Shown: positions 62,521 to 64,000 of the stretch, one piece after another
Numbering within the stretch: the stretch's first letter is position 1
Layout: each line of letters begins with the position of its first letter
Assembly: GCA_009733745.1 (NCBI GenBank)
Contig: WNWL01000006.1
Span: forward strand, 310,001 to 374,000
Source: Oceanobacillus sp. HTM 045
GTDB lineage: Bacteria; Pseudomonadota; Alphaproteobacteria; Rhodobacterales; Rhodobacteraceae
Direction of reading: 5' to 3'
Length of the DNA: 64,000 bases
Made by a program: the position numbers and the translations under genes
Notes under the pieces: model-generated
What the model saw: only the letters and a program-made list of their open reading frames with translations
Databases searched by the model: none
Told to the model about the DNA's origin: nothing

Positions 62521-64000
62521 TCAGGCGTCGCCCGGAACCCGCGAGACGAGGCTCAGTCCAACATCCACGCCTTCGAGCTGGAAGTGCGGGCGGAGGTAGA
62601 ACTTGGCGAAGTAGTAGCCCGGGTTCTCCTCGTTCTCCTTGATTTCCACTTTGGCGTCGGCGAGCGGCTTGCGGGCCTTGGTCTCCTCGGTGGAGACCTC
62701 CGGGGTGGCGTCAACGTAGTTGTTGATCCAGCCCTGGAGCCACATCTGCAGGTCGCGCTTCTCCTTGAAGGAGCCGACGCTGTCGCGGATCATGCACTTC
62801 AGGTAGTGCGCGAAGCGGCAGGTCGCGAACATGTACGGCAGGCGGGCCGAGAGGTTGTCGGCCGCCGTCGCGTCCACGCCCTGCGGACCCTCGAACACCC
62901 GGGGCTTGAACAGCGACTGCGCGCCGATGAAGGCCGCCTTGTCGGTGTTCTTGCGGTGGATGAGCGGGATCAGGCCGCAGGCCGCCAGTTCCGCCTCGCG
63001 GCGGTCCGGGATGGCGATCTCGGTCGGGCACTTCATGTCCACGCCGCCGTCGTCGGTGGCGAAGGTGTGCGTCGGCAGGTTCTCCACCTCGCCGCCCGAG
63101 GTCACGCCGCGGATGCGGGTGCACCAGCCGTACTGCTTGAACGCACGGTTGACGTTCACGGCCATCGCGTAGGCCGCGTTCATCCACGCGTAGTTCGAGC
63201 CGTCGTGACCGTCGACCTCCTCCTCGTAGCCGAATTCCTCGACCGGCTCCGAGTCGGCGCCGTAGGGCACCCGGCTCAGCACGCGCGGCATGCAGAGGCC
63301 GAGATAGCGGCTGTCCTCGCTGTCCCGCAGCGAGCGCCACGGGCCGTAGTCCGGCGTGTCGAAGATCTTCTTCAGGTCACGCGGGTTGTTGATCTCGGAC
63401 CAGTCGTCGAGGTTCAGCAGCGACGGCTTCACGCCGGTGAAGAGCGGGGCGTGCGCGGCGCCGGCGATCTTCGTCAGATCGCGCAGGAGTTGCACGTCCA
63501 TCGGCGAGTTGTCGAAGTAGTAGTCGCAGGTGAACGCGCCGTAGGGCTCGCCGCCCAGCTGGCCGAACTCGTTCTCGTAGACCTTCTTGAACAGCGGGCT
63601 CTGGTCCCAGCGCTGGCCGGGATAGGCCTTCAGTTCGCGGTAGAGCTCGGTCTTGCCCACGTTCATCACGCGGATCTTGAGCGAGCTGTCCGTCTCCGAG
63701 TTGTTGACGAGATAGGCAAGGCCCCGCCAGGCGCTTTCGAGCTCCTGGAACTGCGGGTGATGCATGATCGCGTTCATCTGGTCGGAGAGCTTCTTGTCGA
63801 GACGCGCGATCATCTCCTCGATCGTCTCGAGCACGTCGCCCTTGATGACGTTGGCATCCTCCAGCGCCTGGCCCACGAGGGTGCCGATGGCGTTGTCGAC
63901 CTCGGAGGCCTGACGCTCGGAGCGGGGCTTGAAGCTCTGGCGCAGAAGCGAGGCAAAGTCCTCTTCGCCTTCGGCTACTTCGGCTGCGCCGGCTTGGGCT
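62521..64000 (-). CDS. tssC: T6SS sheath large subunit TssC, 5' end beyond window
   Basis: An uninterrupted minus-strand frame runs from the right edge (64000) to the stop at 62521, showing about 492 residues. It includes EEDFASLLRQSFKPRSERQ, then DVLETIEEMIARLDKKLSDQ, HHPQFQELESAWRGLAYLV, LPYMFATCRFAHYLKCMIRD and the C-terminal YYFAKFYLRPHFQLEGVDV. The start lies past the edge. tssB is expected directly upstream. With TssB it forms the contractile sheath. Confidence 0.96.
   Translation of the reverse strand, partial: AQAGAAEVAEGEEDFASLLRQSFKPRSERQASEVDNAIGTLVGQALEDANVIKGDVLETIEEMIARLDKKLSDQMNAIMHHPQFQELESAWRGLAYLVNNSETDSSLKIRVMNVGKTELYRELKAYPGQRWDQSPLFKKVYENEFGQLGGEPYGAFTCDYYFDNSPMDVQLLRDLTKIAGAAHAPLFTGVKPSLLNLDDWSEINNPRDLKKIFDTPDYGPWRSLRDSEDSRYLGLCMPRVLSRVPYGADSEPVEEFGYEEEVDGHDGSNYAWMNAAYAMAVNVNRAFKQYGWCTRIRGVTSGGEVENLPTHTFATDDGGVDMKCPTEIAIPDRREAELAACGLIPLIHRKNTDKAAFIGAQSLFKPRVFEGPQGVDATAADNLSARLPYMFATCRFAHYLKCMIRDSVGSFKEKRDLQMWLQGWINNYVDATPEVSTEETKARKPLADAKVEIKENEENPGYYFAKFYLRPHFQLEGVDVGLSLVSRVPGDA

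Overview
The window comes from a high-GC alphaproteobacterium, most likely Rhodobacterales/Rhodobacteraceae-like. The evidence is the full-length alphaproteobacterial RpoD next to DnaG, a DivK/PleD pair beside a DUF3572 gene, Mrp beside ATP12 and a DUF6494 protein, DUF983 and DUF1127 small proteins, and a DUF4444-type biotin/lipoate ligase start. Codon use is uniform, with no insertion sequence, prophage, tRNA, rRNA or CRISPR array seen. The organism is not identified more closely than that.

Layout. 1-3.2 kb: minus-strand housekeeping run (HAD phosphatase, ATP12 chaperone, DUF6494, Mrp Fe-S/ATPase carrier, ligase). 3.3-10.7 kb: RTX-type secreted protein, periplasmic TPR protein, DMT exporter, a LysR regulator divergent from a secreted cupin, speD, and a small secreted protein behind a DksA-like factor. 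11-16.2 kb: GNAT, speE (completing spermidine synthesis with speD), a large OmpA-domain protein, a membrane-anchored helix-hairpin-helix protein and a small secreted protein. 16.2-24.6 kb: two flavin oxidoreductases, a DUF4261-like gene, rpoD, dnaG and DUF3572. 24.7-26.5 kb: divK and pleD. 26.7-28.8 kb: a four-gene envelope-signalling operon (EF-hand protein, ECF sigma factor, small membrane protein, CpxP-like metal sensor). 29-39.1 kb: DUF983, Nudix, MFS, rpmG, Bax-inhibitor-1 protein, YbbAP-type ABC system divergent from a TesA-like esterase and ThpR, DUF1127 and a second LysR regulator. 39.15-39.9 kb is an intergenic stretch with tandem copies of a structured repeat that also occurs at 31.9 kb.

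39.9-64 kb: a type VI secretion locus on the minus strand, read from high to low coordinates: tssC (runs off the edge), hcp, tagJ, tssE, tssF, tssG, tssH/clpV, a DUF6931-like gene, tagH (FHA), tssJ, tssK, tssL (with OmpA domain), tssM, tagF, pppA and ppkA. It encodes sheath, tube, baseplate, membrane complex and disassembly ATPase, plus the whole threonine-phosphorylation switch (kinase PpkA, phosphatase PppA, FHA reader TagH, repressor TagF). tssA, tssB, vgrG, PAAR and effector genes are not in the window; tssB is probably just beyond the right edge. Terminator-like hairpins separate tssC from hcp, hcp from tagJ, and tssH from the DUF6931-like gene, so the locus probably makes several transcripts.

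The most unusual signals are: recurring short acidic/aromatic motifs in long disordered tails of TssG, TagF, TagH and TssL; a kinase whose exported half carries two Ig-like domains on a PTATPVP-repeat stalk; the intergenic structured repeat family; two divergent genes whose start codons share one CATG; and the EF-hand/ECF operon.
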